From the NCBI GenBank assembly GCA_963834365.1, contig CAWIBS010000026.1:4162-68161 (forward strand): a stretch of 64,000 nucleotides of DNA, given 5' to 3'. The translations under genes were made by a program, and so were the position numbers. The DNA is from CAWJAP01 sp963834365 (GTDB lineage: Bacteria; Acidobacteriota; Vicinamibacteria; Vicinamibacterales; Vicinamibacteraceae). Each line of letters begins with the position of its first letter. The first letter of the stretch is position 1. The notes beneath the pieces were generated by a model, which worked only from the letters and a program-made list of their open reading frames with translations, ran no database searches and had not been told where the DNA came from. Positions 43,695 to 53,019 of this stretch are shown piece after piece.

Positions 43695-45894
43695 CTATCG
43701 TCTGCTGGCGCCGCTCGGTGGCGCGCCTGACATCGTGGTCGGGCCCAGCAGGCGCCGTTCGAGGAACGCTGCCGTGGCCGCGTGGACCTTCAGCACGTTC
43801 GCGTGACGCATCCAGTGATGCGTGTCGTCGGGAATCACGAGCTCTTCGAAGGGCACGCCGGCCGCCGTCAGGCGCTGCACGAGATCGACGGTCTGGCTGA
43901 ACCGGACATTGCGGTCGTCGTCGCCATGGATCAGCAGCACCGGAGACTTCCAGTTCGCGACCTGGGAAGCCGGAGACGATTGCCAGGCGACGTCGAGGGC
44001 AGCCTCCCGATCAGCGGTCTCGCGGCGGCGGATCGCCGGGAGCGACGCCTGCAGGGCGGCGCCGGTTCCCGAGCCCGTGGTCGTGAAATCGTGCACCCCG
44101 TGGATGTCCACGCCGGCCCGGAAGACGCCCGAGTCGCGTGCGAGGGCGAGGGCCGTCAGAAACCCTCCGTACAATCCGCCATAGATGCCGATGCGCTCCG
44201 GGTCCACGAACGACAGGCTCCTGAGATAGTCGCCGGCCGCCCTGACGTCGAGATACTCGGCGGCACCCTGGGGTCCCGCCCCCTTCGGGCGGTGGAACTC
44301 GTAACCGTAGCCGATGCCCAGCCGATAGTTGATCGACAGCACGACGAACCCGCGGGACGCGAGGTACTGGTTCAGCGCGTAGGCGCGTGCGTAGTAGTCC
44401 GAGTAATGCCAGCCCAGGAGCATCTGACGGGGCGGTCCGCCATGCACGTAGACGACGGCGGGCCGGCGGGCCGCGCCCGCCCCTGCGGCGAACAGTTGCG
44501 CATGGACGATCACCCCATCGGGGGCGGTGTAGGTCACGGCCTTCGGCACGACGAGCTGCGACGCCGGGAACTCCTTTGGCACGCGATCCGCCGCCAGCAC
44601 GGTCGGCCGGCCGCCGCGAGCCGGCATCACCGCGGGCAACGGTGGGCGCTGCGCCGTTGCGCCGACGAACGCCACGTACTGGAGATCGCCGGTCAGGACA
44701 GGCGTCCACTCGAGGCCGGTGCCCGGCGTCAGCACTTCGGGCGCAGCTCGATCGACGGCCACTCGCACGACGTGGCGGCGATCGATGTCGTCTGCCGTCT
44801 CGCCAGCGTTGGCGGCGAAGACGAGATGCGTGCGGTCCGGGGCGAGCCGAATATGCTCCGCCATGTAGGCGCCCGGCGTCAGCAGGAGCGGCTCGCCTCC
44901 CTCCTCCGGTATCGAGTAGAGATGCGGCCAGCCGTCCTGATACGACAGGAACACGATCCGGTTCTTCGATGCCCAATGCAGATTGGCCCCGCCGTGCGTC
45001 GTCGGATACGAGCCTCGGAGTGTGGCGGGCGCCTTCCACAATTGCGCGCCGGTCGCCGACGCGACGTCTGCCGTCCAGATCGCCCATGGCAGATGCCTCG
45101 GCTCGAGCGCCGGCGGCGCGGCGCCACCAGTACCCTGGACGTCGGACGAAGGCAATGCGGCGCCCGTCCGGCGACCATCGCGGGCTCGAATCGCGGGAGG
45201 TGGACGGCGCGAGCCAGGTCATTGACGTGCCGTCAGTGGTGGAGACGCCGATGAACGCGTGATCGCCGCGGTTGGACACGAACGCGATGCGCCCGCCGTC
45301 CGGCGCCCAGACGACGCCGCCGTTCGTGCCCGCAGCGGCGACCACCCGGCGGGCTGGCTGGGAGCCATCGATCGGGACCGTCCAGATGTGGCGATCCTTT
45401 TCGAACGCCACGAGATCGCCTCGCGGCGAAATCGACGGCAGGTCTCCCTCCGCGAGCGTGATCGGCTCGCCGCCCGCGAACGGGACCGACAGGATTTGCG
45501 TCCGGAGCGGCGTCGGGCTGCTCAGCGGATTCACCGGCGCGTCTTCCTCCCAGTTCGAGCTGTGGTCGCCGCCTCGAACGTAGACGATGCGCTCGCCGTC
45601 GGGCGACAGAGACAGACTCGTCAGTTCCTGCCCATCGTCGGCCGCGTAGGCGGTGACCTGGCGTGCCGAGAACGCGGGGGCGTCGGCCGCCCAGACGTTG
45701 CGGCGGCCCGCCTCGTTGAACGCCCACGCGATGCGGGAGCCTCGCGCGGCCGCCGTCAGCTCGGTGGGGTAGGGGTAGCCGAAGACCTGATCACAGGTGA
45801 AGCTCGCAGGCGCCTGCGCCAGGACCAGATTCGCCGAGACCAGGAGGGTCAGCGTGGCCAGGCGAGCGCGTGGGACGTCGAGTATCCGACCCAT
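43695..45894 (-). CDS. S9 (prolyl oligopeptidase)-family protein lacking the catalytic serine (one apparent frameshift)
   Basis: About 733 residues from ATG 45894. A signal peptide (LATLTLLVSANLVLAQA) is followed by a PD40/TolB-like propeller (TSLSLSPDGERIVYVRGGDH, SSPRWSPDGRRIAFVR). Near 45,140 the frame changes and continues LPWAIWTADVASATGAQLWK. The alpha/beta-hydrolase domain holds RPAVVYVHGGPPRQML, FVVLSINYRLGIGYG, then GIYGGLYGGFLTALAL where the S9 motif G-G-S-Y-G-G-F is expected. Leu (codon at 44,172-44,174 on the reverse strand, TTG) replaces Ser. Asp in LLIHGDDDRNVRF and His in IPDDTHHWMRH are intact. One base change (TTG versus TCG) would restore the serine, so an error is possible. 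Confidence 0.85.
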
Positions 45895-46009
45895 GGCCGC
45901 GCAGTGTACCCCGTGTTCGAAAGGCGCCATGGTGCCTGTCGCCGCGAGATGCTGAGCCTGGCGGCTAGTCCTATCGGGTTAGTAGGACAGCCCTTTGTGT
46001 TGCCGTAGT

Positions 46010-46027
46010 GTCCGGCTTCAGCCGGAC
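46010..46027. repeat. REP-like palindrome in the divergent S9/DegP gap
   Basis: GTCCGGCTTCAGCCGGAC, preceded by CGTAGT and followed by a decayed half copy (AAGTCCGCCTAAGCACGG). The whole intergenic gap (45,895-46,154) has no other visible feature. Confidence 0.8.
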
Positions 46028-46154
46028 CCCAAGTCCGCCTAAGCACGGCGACCGAGCCGACTGAAAGCCGGCCCTCGTGCGTCCTATTGATTGAGACCCG
46101 CCGGCCCTGTCCCGGTTCGCCGGCCGGGCAACCAGAGTGAGGCACAGAACGCAT

Positions 46155-47666
46155 ATGACGGAGCAGATGTTTCATAACCCTGGTACTACCCGCCGATCGC
46201 GGGCGCGCAGGATGGGATTGACCGCCGCAGCCCTCGCCGCCACATTGACCGCTGGCGGGACGGCCTGGAGCCTGCGTGGTCCCGCCACCGTGGCGGCGGC
46301 CTCGCCGCAGTCGGCGGCGGTTGCGCCTGCGGCCACGTCCGGCCGTGCACACCAAACCGACTCCTACGCCGACCTCGTCGATCGCGTGGCGCCGGCCGTC
46401 GTCACCGTGCGCGCGACCCGAACGCTGCATCGCACCTCGGGTAACGCGCAGATTCCCGAGCCGTTCCGGCGCTTCTTCGAGGACGAGCTCGAGGGTCGGG
46501 GCGCGCCGCGGCGCGAGGGCGGCCTCGGGTCCGGCGTGATCGTGTCGAGTGACGGGTACATCCTGACCAATCACCACGTCGTCGATTCAGCCAGCAAGGT
46601 CGAAATCGAGCTGACCGATGGCCGCCGCCTGGACGCCAGGGTCGTCGGCAGCGATCAGCCCAGCGACCTCGCCGTGCTCAAGGTGGAGGGGTCCGGCCTC
46701 AAGGCCCTGGCGTTCGCCGATTCGGATCGCGCGAGGGTGGGCGATGTGGTGCTGGCGGTCGGCAATCCCCTTGGCGTTGGACAGACCGTGACCTCGGGCA
46801 TCATCAGCGCCAAAGGCCGTCAGACCGGAGCGTCTGAGGAGGCCTTCGAAGACTTCCTGCAGACCGACGCGCCGATCAACCGTGGCAACTCGGGCGGCGC
46901 ATTGGTCAACACGAACGGCCAGTTGCTCGGGATCAATTCCCAGATTCTGTCGCCGTCCGGGTTCAGCATCGGCATCGGCTTCGCCATTCCGTCCAACATG
47001 GCGAGCGACGTGATGCAGCAACTGGTCAAGACGGGAACCGTCCGGCGCGGGCTCCTGGGCGTCACGGTCCAGCGGGTCACGTCAGACCTCGCCCAGAGCC
47101 TTGGCCTGCCCTCCGTGGGCGGCGCGATCGTCAACGCCGTCACCACCGGGGGTCCGGCCGATCGTGCCGGGGTGCGCCAGGGCGACGTCATCCGCTCGCT
47201 CGACGGCAAGCTCGTGGATTCGAACAACAGCCTTCGCAATGCGATTGCGCGGACCGCGCCGGGCACGTCGGTCACGCTGTCCCTCTATCGAGAAGGCCGA
47301 ACCGAGGACGTGCGGGTGACGTTGGCGGAAAAGGAACCGGCGCGGGCGGCCAGAGCCAGTGGCAGCGACACGCCGGCGGGCGGCCGCTACGGCTTGTTCG
47401 TTGAACCGTTGACGCCGGAGCTGGCGCGGCGCCTGAAAGTGAAGGGCACGGAGGGCGTCGTCGTCAGCGAGGTGGACGCCGAGGGCCCCGCGGCCGACGC
47501 CGGCCTCCAGCCGGGCGATGTCATCCTCGAGGTTGACCGCGTGGCCGTCGGCGATGCAGATGCCCTGCGCAAGGCGCTCGACGCCGCGACGGGAAAGCGG
47601 CCCGCGCTTCTTCTCGTCGGCCGACAGGGCAACACCCTGTTCCTGACGATGGGGGCGAGGAGCTGA
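46155..47666 (+). CDS. DegP/Do-type periplasmic serine protease with two PDZ domains
   Basis: 503 residues from ATG 46155; GTG 46137 is an alternative. A basic start and one membrane segment (MGLTAAALAATLTAGGTAWS) export it. The trypsin-like domain has His in ILTNHHVVDSASKVEIELTD, Asp in DQPSDLAVLKVEG and Ser in DAPINRGNSGGALVNTNGQL, so the triad is complete. PDZ1 (~300-390): LLGVTVQRVTSDLAQSLGL, GGPADRAGVRQGDVIRSLDG. PDZ2 (~410-500): YGLFVEPLTPELARRLKVKG, GPAADAGLQPGDVILEVDRV. Family members degrade or refold misfolded envelope proteins. It is followed by a strong hairpin. Confidence 0.93.
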   Translation: MTEQMFHNPGTTRRSRARRMGLTAAALAATLTAGGTAWSLRGPATVAAASPQSAAVAPAATSGRAHQTDSYADLVDRVAPAVVTVRATRTLHRTSGNAQIPEPFRRFFEDELEGRGAPRREGGLGSGVIVSSDGYILTNHHVVDSASKVEIELTDGRRLDARVVGSDQPSDLAVLKVEGSGLKALAFADSDRARVGDVVLAVGNPLGVGQTVTSGIISAKGRQTGASEEAFEDFLQTDAPINRGNSGGALVNTNGQLLGINSQILSPSGFSIGIGFAIPSNMASDVMQQLVKTGTVRRGLLGVTVQRVTSDLAQSLGLPSVGGAIVNAVTTGGPADRAGVRQGDVIRSLDGKLVDSNNSLRNAIARTAPGTSVTLSLYREGRTEDVRVTLAEKEPARAARASGSDTPAGGRYGLFVEPLTPELARRLKVKGTEGVVVSEVDAEGPAADAGLQPGDVILEVDRVAVGDADALRKALDAATGKRPALLLVGRQGNTLFLTMGARS

Positions 47667-47680
47667 TCCTGCCATGAGCC

Positions 47681-47706
47681 GGCCCCGGACATCGAGGTCC
47701 GGGGCC
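47681..47706 (+). terminator. Terminator-like hairpin after the DegP-type protease
   Basis: GGCCCCGGAC (47681-47690), loop ATCGAG, GTCCGGGGCC (47697-47706): a perfect 10-base-pair, all but G/C stem 15 bases after the stop. The following bases are not a T-run (CGGCCGCTATTCC), so it may be Rho-assisted. Confidence 0.55.
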
Positions 47707-47858
47707 CGGCCGCTATTCCGTTCCCTTCTGGTAGCATTCCCGCGCGGAGGCGCGTGCGAATGCGGCTGGCCATCCCCCTGATCTGCGCGGCGTTCTGCGG
47801 AGACGTCCGCGCCATGGGCGGCGGAAGGTGCGCGCTCGACGGCATTGGCGTCCGCGGC

Positions 47859-48134
47859 ATGATCGTCGCGCGGCGATTTCTCGTCGCGGGGCGGGTGCAG
47901 GGCGTGGGCTTCCGCTTTTTCGTCGAGGACGCCGCGCAGCGCGAGGGCGTCTCCGGCTACGTCCGCAACCTGAGCGACGGCCGTGTGGAGGCGCTCGTCG
48001 AGGGCGATGCCGAAGCCGTGGCTCGCGTGGAGCGGGCGTTGTGGAGCGGTCCTCCGGGCTCCCGCGTGGAGGACGTCGCGGCCGACGCGGTCGCACCGAG
48101 CGGTCGAGCGAGCGGTTTTCGCATCCGTCCCTGA
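47859..48134 (+). CDS. Acylphosphatase
   Basis: 91 residues from ATG 47859; the frame is open further upstream, but the earlier part (47,754-47,858) has no family similarity. Acylphosphatases hydrolyse acyl-phosphates. The active-site loop and Arg lie in RFLVAGRVQGVGFRFFVEDA, and the catalytic Asn in GVSGYVRNLSDGRVEALVEG; VEDVAADAVAPSGRASGFRI closes the ferredoxin-like fold. It is followed by apt 24 bases later and probably shares its transcript. Confidence 0.92.
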   Translation: MIVARRFLVAGRVQGVGFRFFVEDAAQREGVSGYVRNLSDGRVEALVEGDAEAVARVERALWSGPPGSRVEDVAADAVAPSGRASGFRIRP

Positions 48135-48158
48135 CCAGAGATCCCGACACCCACACTC

Positions 48159-48674
48159 ATGGACGCACTCAAGAGCCGCATTCGACACGTGCCCGATTTC
48201 CCGAAGCCGGGCATTCTCTTCTACGACATCACGACGCTGCTCCGGGATCCCGAGGGGTTCCGGCTGGTGATCGACGCCATGTCAACGCCATACCTGTCGA
48301 AGGGCGTGGACCTCGTCGTCGGCATCGAAAGCCGGGGATTCATCCTGGGCGCCGCCGTGGCCGACCGCCTCCAGGCGGGATTCGTGCCCGTTCGGAAAGT
48401 CGGCAAGCTTCCCGCCAAGACTGTCCGTGTCAGCTACGACCTCGAATACGGCTCCGACAGTCTGGAGATGCACAGCGATGCGATCGAGCCGGGACGCCGC
48501 GTGCTCATCGTCGACGACCTGCTGGCGACCGGGGGGACCGCGCGCGCCACGATCGACCTGGTCAAGGGACAGGGCGGGCAAATCGAGGGCGTCATCTTCC
48601 TGATCGAGCTGGTCGATCTCAATGGTCGGGCCAAGCTGGCCGGCGAGGCGGTGTCAGCCGTGTTGTCGTATTGA
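48159..48674 (+). CDS. apt: Adenine phosphoribosyltransferase
   Basis: 171 residues. It salvages adenine with PRPP to AMP. Family features: KSRIRHVPDFPKPGILFYDI at the N-terminus, VVGIESRGFILGAAVADRLQ, FVPVRKVGKLPAKTVRVSYD (flexible loop), GSDSLEMHSDAIEPGRRVLI and the PRPP-binding VLIVDDLLATGGTARATIDL, then EGVIFLIELVDLNGRAKL. Length and motif order are typical. Between acylphosphatase and the alpha/beta-hydrolase gene (25-base gap). Confidence 0.97.
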   Translation: MDALKSRIRHVPDFPKPGILFYDITTLLRDPEGFRLVIDAMSTPYLSKGVDLVVGIESRGFILGAAVADRLQAGFVPVRKVGKLPAKTVRVSYDLEYGSDSLEMHSDAIEPGRRVLIVDDLLATGGTARATIDLVKGQGGQIEGVIFLIELVDLNGRAKLAGEAVSAVLSY

Positions 48675-48699
48675 GCGGCAGCCGAGGCGCGTCCGAGCG

Positions 48700-50166
48700 A
48701 TGACCAGAAGGCTCCTTGGCCTGGCGAAGTGGACTGTCTTGCTGACGGTCTTCGCTCTGGCGACGCTGATCGTCGGCGGCGCGTTCGAGGCCCGGTGGCG
48801 GTTGCCCGACCTCAAGCCGTGGCACCGCCTGCACCTTGCCGACGTCGAGGCGTCCGATCTGAACGAGCGCTTCACCCTCGGCGAGTACCGGACGCGGGAG
48901 GAGGCGCTGTTCGCGCGCGTCGAGCAGTTCGAGTCGACGATCGACGCTCTCGATCGCACCCCTGTCAACCGCTACCATCGGGGCAGCCGCTCGCATCCCC
49001 TGAGCGCCGGCCGGGACTGGAACCGGACGTTCGAGACCGAGCCATCGGTGATTCGTGGCGGCGCGCTGCTCGTGCACGGCCTGACCGACTCGCCGTACAG
49101 CATGCGGGCCCTCGCCGACGTGTTGCGGGAGCACGGCGTCTACTCGCTGTCGCTGCGCATGCCCGGTCACGGCACCCTCCCCTCGGGGCTGGTGCGGGCG
49201 ACCTGGGCCGATTGGCTCGCCGCGGTCGCGATGGGGGTCCGGCACGTGCGGGAGAAGACACCCGCAGACGCCCCGCTGATCATCGTCGGCTACTCCAACG
49301 GCGGTGCGCTCGCCGTCAAGTACGCGCTCGACGCCATGGATCGTGAAGGCTGGCCGCGGCCAACCAAGCTGATTCTCGTGTCCCCGATGATCGGAGTGTC
49401 GCCTGCGGCGCGGCTCGCGTGGTGGATCAGCCTGCTCGGCGCGGCGCCGTACTTCGAGAAGGCGAACTGGATCGACGTCGTTCCCGAATACAACCCGTTC
49501 AAGTACAACTCGTTTCCGGCAAACGCCGCGATTCAGACCGCGTCGTTGACGCGGGCCGTGCAGGCCGATCTCGCCCGGGCCGCGGACAATGGGCGGCTTG
49601 CCGCGATGCCGCCGATCCTGACCTTCCAGTCCGTGGTGGACGCCACCGTCAGCACGCCGGCCGTCGTTCACGCGCTGTACGATCGACTCCCGTCAAACGG
49701 CAGCGAGCTCGTGCTGTTCGACGTCAACCATCTCACGGGCGTGGACGTCTTCCTGCAGCCCGCGGACCGGGCGCTCGTCAAACAGCTCTTCGACCAGACG
49801 CCGCGTCGCTATCGGCGCGTGCTCGTGACCAATCAGTCGGCCGACACGCCGCTGGTACAAGCGGAGACGATCGAACCGGCCACCATCGACGTGACCAGGC
49901 GGCCGCTCGAGCTCGCATGGCCGCGGGAGATCTTTTCCCTCAGTCACGTCGCGATGCCGTTCCCGGTGAACGATCCGCTCTACGGCCTGGATCAGCCGAC
50001 GGACGTGCGCAACCTCATTCCCATCGGGCGGCTCAGTCCCCGCGGTGAGCGAGCCGTGCTCACCATCGGCACGGACACCCTCATGCGGCTGTCGTCGAAC
50101 CCGTTCTTTCCGTTCCTGGCCGAACGCGTGGCCCAGTGGACGCAAGTGGACGCCGGGGCGCCCTGA
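48700..50166 (+). CDS. Membrane-anchored alpha/beta hydrolase
   Basis: 488 residues from ATG 48700. A single N-terminal membrane helix (WTVLLTVFALATLIVGGAF) anchors it. Fold motifs: GGALLVHGLTDSPYSMRALA (oxyanion loop), SLRMPGHGTLPSGL, and the nucleophile elbow LIIVGYSNGGALAVKYALDA with Ser. The acid is probably Asp in FQSVVDATVSTPAVVHAL and the His is in LFDVNHLTGVDVFL. The final ~130 residues (TPLVQAETIEPATIDVTRRP to FPFLAERVAQWTQVDAG) form an unusual extra C-terminal region. Monoglyceride lipase- or carboxylesterase-like; substrate unknown. Confidence 0.82.
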   Translation: MTRRLLGLAKWTVLLTVFALATLIVGGAFEARWRLPDLKPWHRLHLADVEASDLNERFTLGEYRTREEALFARVEQFESTIDALDRTPVNRYHRGSRSHPLSAGRDWNRTFETEPSVIRGGALLVHGLTDSPYSMRALADVLREHGVYSLSLRMPGHGTLPSGLVRATWADWLAAVAMGVRHVREKTPADAPLIIVGYSNGGALAVKYALDAMDREGWPRPTKLILVSPMIGVSPAARLAWWISLLGAAPYFEKANWIDVVPEYNPFKYNSFPANAAIQTASLTRAVQADLARAADNGRLAAMPPILTFQSVVDATVSTPAVVHALYDRLPSNGSELVLFDVNHLTGVDVFLQPADRALVKQLFDQTPRRYRRVLVTNQSADTPLVQAETIEPATIDVTRRPLELAWPREIFSLSHVAMPFPVNDPLYGLDQPTDVRNLIPIGRLSPRGERAVLTIGTDTLMRLSSNPFFPFLAERVAQWTQVDAGAP

Positions 50167-50365
50167 TCCCGGGGCCCGCCGCCACTCCTCAACCCGGGCG
50201 GCGACACCTCCCGTCGATTGCAAAACTCGAGCATGGCTGCGGGCGATTGATCTACACTTTTATGTTCTACGGCCGGTCGGGCGCGCGCCGGTCTCCGGCC
50301 GGCAGCCAGTGAGCTGGCAAAGCGAGCGTTCCTGGAGCGACAGACAGAGGAACTGTGACACCCAG

Positions 50366-50442
50366 GCGCGTGTAGCTCAGGTGGATAGAGCGATCGCCTC
50401 CTAAGCGGTAGGTCCCCGGTTCGAGTCCGGGCACGCGCACCA
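50366..50442 (+). tRNA. tRNA-Arg (anticodon CCT)
   Basis: 77 bases, CCA encoded. Acceptor GCGCGTG pairs with CACGCGC. D-stem GCTC/GAGC. Anticodon stem ATCGC/GCGGT with loop CTCCTAA gives anticodon CCT, reading AGG. T-arm CCCGG-TTCGAGT-CCGGG. Discriminator A, then CCA at 50,440-50,442. It lies eight bases before the TPR protein gene; no second tRNA is nearby. Confidence 0.97.
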
Positions 50443-50449
50443 ATCAGCC

Positions 50450-51202
50450 ATGAAGACCATCGAACGTCATCGTTTGAAGGAAAACGAGATCGCGGTCACG
50501 CTCGACCAGGTGCGTGATCGGGTCACGGCGCACCGCAAGCCGATCACGACTGCCATCGCCGCGGTCATCGTCCTGGCCGTCCTCGCGGGTGGCTACTGGT
50601 TCTGGAGCAGCCAGCGGCAGGCGAAAGCCGCGGTCCTGCTCGGTGAAGCGCGCTCGGTGGCCACGGCACAGATCGTCGCGCCGGCCGCGGCTGAGGCCGG
50701 CTCTCCGGCGCCCGCCCCGACGCCCGGGAGCTTTCCCACGGAAGCGGCACGTGCCGAGGCCGCGATCAAGAAGCTCGACGCCGCGGCCGTGGCGTATCCG
50801 TCCACGACATCCGGCATCGCGGCGAGTTTTCAGGCGGCGAGCCTCCGAGCCGAGCTCGGCAAGCTGGCGGAAGCCGAGAAGGGCTTTCAGGACGTGATTG
50901 CGCGCGATGGCAACGGCCTCTACGGGCGGATGGCACGACTGGGTATCGCCGCCCTCCAGGTGCGCACGTCGAGGTTCGACCCGGCCATCCAGACCTTCAG
51001 CGAGCTGTCCCAGCGGACCGATTCCGATCTGCCGGTGGACGGCATCCTGATGCAGCTCGCCGAAGCCTACCGCCTGGCCGGCCGGGTGCCGGACGCGCTC
51101 CGCGCCTATGCCCGCATCAGCGACGAGTTCCCCGAGTCACCGTTCGCCACTGATGCCAAGGCCGAATCCGACCGTCTGAAGGCCGCCGCCCCTCGCAGCT
51201 GA
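50450..51202 (+). CDS. TPR-like membrane-anchored protein, YfgM-like
   Basis: 250 residues. Cytoplasmic N-terminus (KTIERHRLKENEIAVTLDQV), one membrane helix (TTAIAAVIVLAVLAGGYWFW), an Ala/Pro-rich linker, then tetratricopeptide-type helices (IKKLDAAAVAYPSTTSGIAA, LGKLAEAEKGFQDVIARDGN, ARLGIAALQVRTSRFDPAIQ, LAEAYRLAGRVPDALRAYAR, ISDEFPESPFATDAKAESDR). The layout matches YfgM-like SecYEG-ancillary proteins, which bind periplasmic chaperones. Starts eight bases after the tRNA. Confidence 0.8.
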   Translation: MKTIERHRLKENEIAVTLDQVRDRVTAHRKPITTAIAAVIVLAVLAGGYWFWSSQRQAKAAVLLGEARSVATAQIVAPAAAEAGSPAPAPTPGSFPTEAARAEAAIKKLDAAAVAYPSTTSGIAASFQAASLRAELGKLAEAEKGFQDVIARDGNGLYGRMARLGIAALQVRTSRFDPAIQTFSELSQRTDSDLPVDGILMQLAEAYRLAGRVPDALRAYARISDEFPESPFATDAKAESDRLKAAAPRS

Positions 51203-51301
51203 CCCCCCCGCATAGGCCGGCGCTGTTGCCGCCCGGCCAACCTGCCGATTGACTGAAGGACCGGGCACCCCGGTTCAGTCCCGGTGTGTGTCCCTCCCTT
51301 G

Positions 51302-52905
51302 ATGAAACGCCCTTTGAAGCTCGTGATCGCGGATGACCCGCTCGGCTCGGTGCGCGCCCTCGTGGACGCGCTCGAACCGAACGGCTTCTCGCCAGCCGTC
51401 CGCGAGGTCCGGCGGCGGCAGGAGCTCGATTCGGCGCTGTCGGACGGTCGGTGCGACGTGCTGCTGCTCGCGACGATGCATCCCGAGAACCTGACGGACG
51501 CGGCGCTCAATCGGTTCGGCGCCGATCCGTCGAGTCCACCAATCATCCTCGTCGCGCCTGGCACGGTCGGCGGCAACGATCCGGTCGTGGTGGAGGCGAG
51601 CCGGCGCGGCGCCAGCGAGTACGTGGGCTCGGACGATGTGTCCCGGTTCGTCGCGGCGATCGAGCGCGAAGGGCGGGCCAGGCCGGGCCCGGCGAGCGAT
51701 TCCGTGTCGGGTCCCGACCAGACCGAGATCCCGCGCTTCGCGCCGGGATCGTCGGCGACCAGGTGAGGCTGCTCGGGATGCAGAAGATGGAGGCGATCGG
51801 CAGGCTCGCCGGCGGCATTGCGCACGATTTCAACAACATCGTGCAGGTCATCGGCGGGTTCTCGGAGCTGCTGCTCCGGGACCTCGACTGGTCGGATCGC
51901 CGCCGGCAGTCCGCGATCGAGATTCGGCGCGCCGGCGAACGCGCCGCCGCGCTCACGCGCCAGTTGCTGGCATTCAGCAAGCAGCAGGTCCTGCAGCCGC
52001 GCGTCCTCGATCTCAACGAAACGGTGGCCGCCGTCCAGAACCTGGTTACCCGTCTCATTGGCGAGAACATCGAGCTGCGGGCGACGTGCGCGACCGACCT
52101 GTGGACCGTGTGCGCCGACGCGACACAGGTCGAACAGGTTCTGATGAATCTGGTCGTGAACGCCCGTGACGCAATGCCCGCTGGCGGCACGCTGACCATC
52201 GAGACCGGCAATACGACACTCTCGGACGCCGACAGTGGGGGCTCGTTCACGGTCGCGCCGGGCGAGTACGTCTCGCTGACCGTCTCGGACACCGGCGTCG
52301 GCATGGCCCCCGAAGTGAAGGCCCGTGCGTTCGAGCCGTTCTTCACCACCAAGCCGCTGGGCCGCGGGACCGGTCTGGGCCTCTCGACGGTCTACGGCAT
52401 CGTGAAGCAGAGCGGCGGCTACATCTGGGTGGATTCGCGGCCCGGCGAGGGGACCCGCGTCCGGATCTACCTGCCGCGAGCGATGGGCGCCGGCGTGCTC
52501 GACGATCTCGCGCCCTCACGAGCCGCCGACCGGCGCGGGCGTGAGACGTTGCTCGTCGTCGAAGACGAAGCGGGCGTTCGAGAACTGATGTGCGACTGGC
52601 TGGCATCGAAGGGCTACAAAGTGCTCGCTGCCGGCAACGGCGCGGACGCGCTCAAAGTGAGCGGCGCGCACGAGGGCCCCATCGACCTGATGGTCGCCGA
52701 CGTGGTGATGCCGGCGATGGGCGGTCCGGCGCTGGTCGAACGGCTCGCGCCCGTGCGGCCGGGCATCAAAGTCATGTACATGTCGGGCTACGCCGATGAG
52801 ACGCTCGGCAAAAGTCGGCTCCTGGAGCCGCGCATTCCCTTCCTGCAGAAGCCCTTTTCCTTGAGCTCGCTGGGCGACAAGATCCGCGAAGCCCTCGACC
52901 AGTAG
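51302..52905 (+). CDS. Hybrid histidine kinase with pseudo-receiver N-terminus (one apparent frameshift)
   Basis: About 534 residues from ATG 51302. The N-terminal ~150 residues look like a receiver (LKLVIADDPLGSVRALVDAL, ILVAPGTVGGNDPVVVEASR), but the phospho-Asp position reads LLLATMHPENL and the lysine is absent, so it is a degenerate receiver. The frame changes near 51,745 and continues into HisKA: MEAIGRLAGGIAHDFNNIVQ; then N-box (EQVLMNLVVNARDAMPAG), G1/F (SDTGVGMAPEVKARAFEPFF) and G2 (GTGLGLSTVYGIVKQSGGYI). A true receiver ends it: VVEDEAGVRELMCDWLASKG, phospho-Asp in LMVADVVMPAMGG, Lys in FLQKPFS. No membrane segment is present, so it is cytoplasmic. Confidence 0.86.
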
Positions 52906-53019
52906 GCGTTCGCCCTGCTGAAAGCCACGGGGCCGCGTGGGGATCGGCGTGCGACGGGGACCGCCGTCATGGGGGTAAACTGAAGTCGCCCGGGCGGTCG
53001 CGCGGGCGCTGTGGCCCTT

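Noticed and set aside
43782..45254. Plus-strand frame of about 490 codons
   Set aside because: Antisense to the S9-type protein; shadow.
47754..47858. Longer acylphosphatase start
   Set aside because: The extra 35 residues have no family similarity; ATG 47859 gives the standard length.
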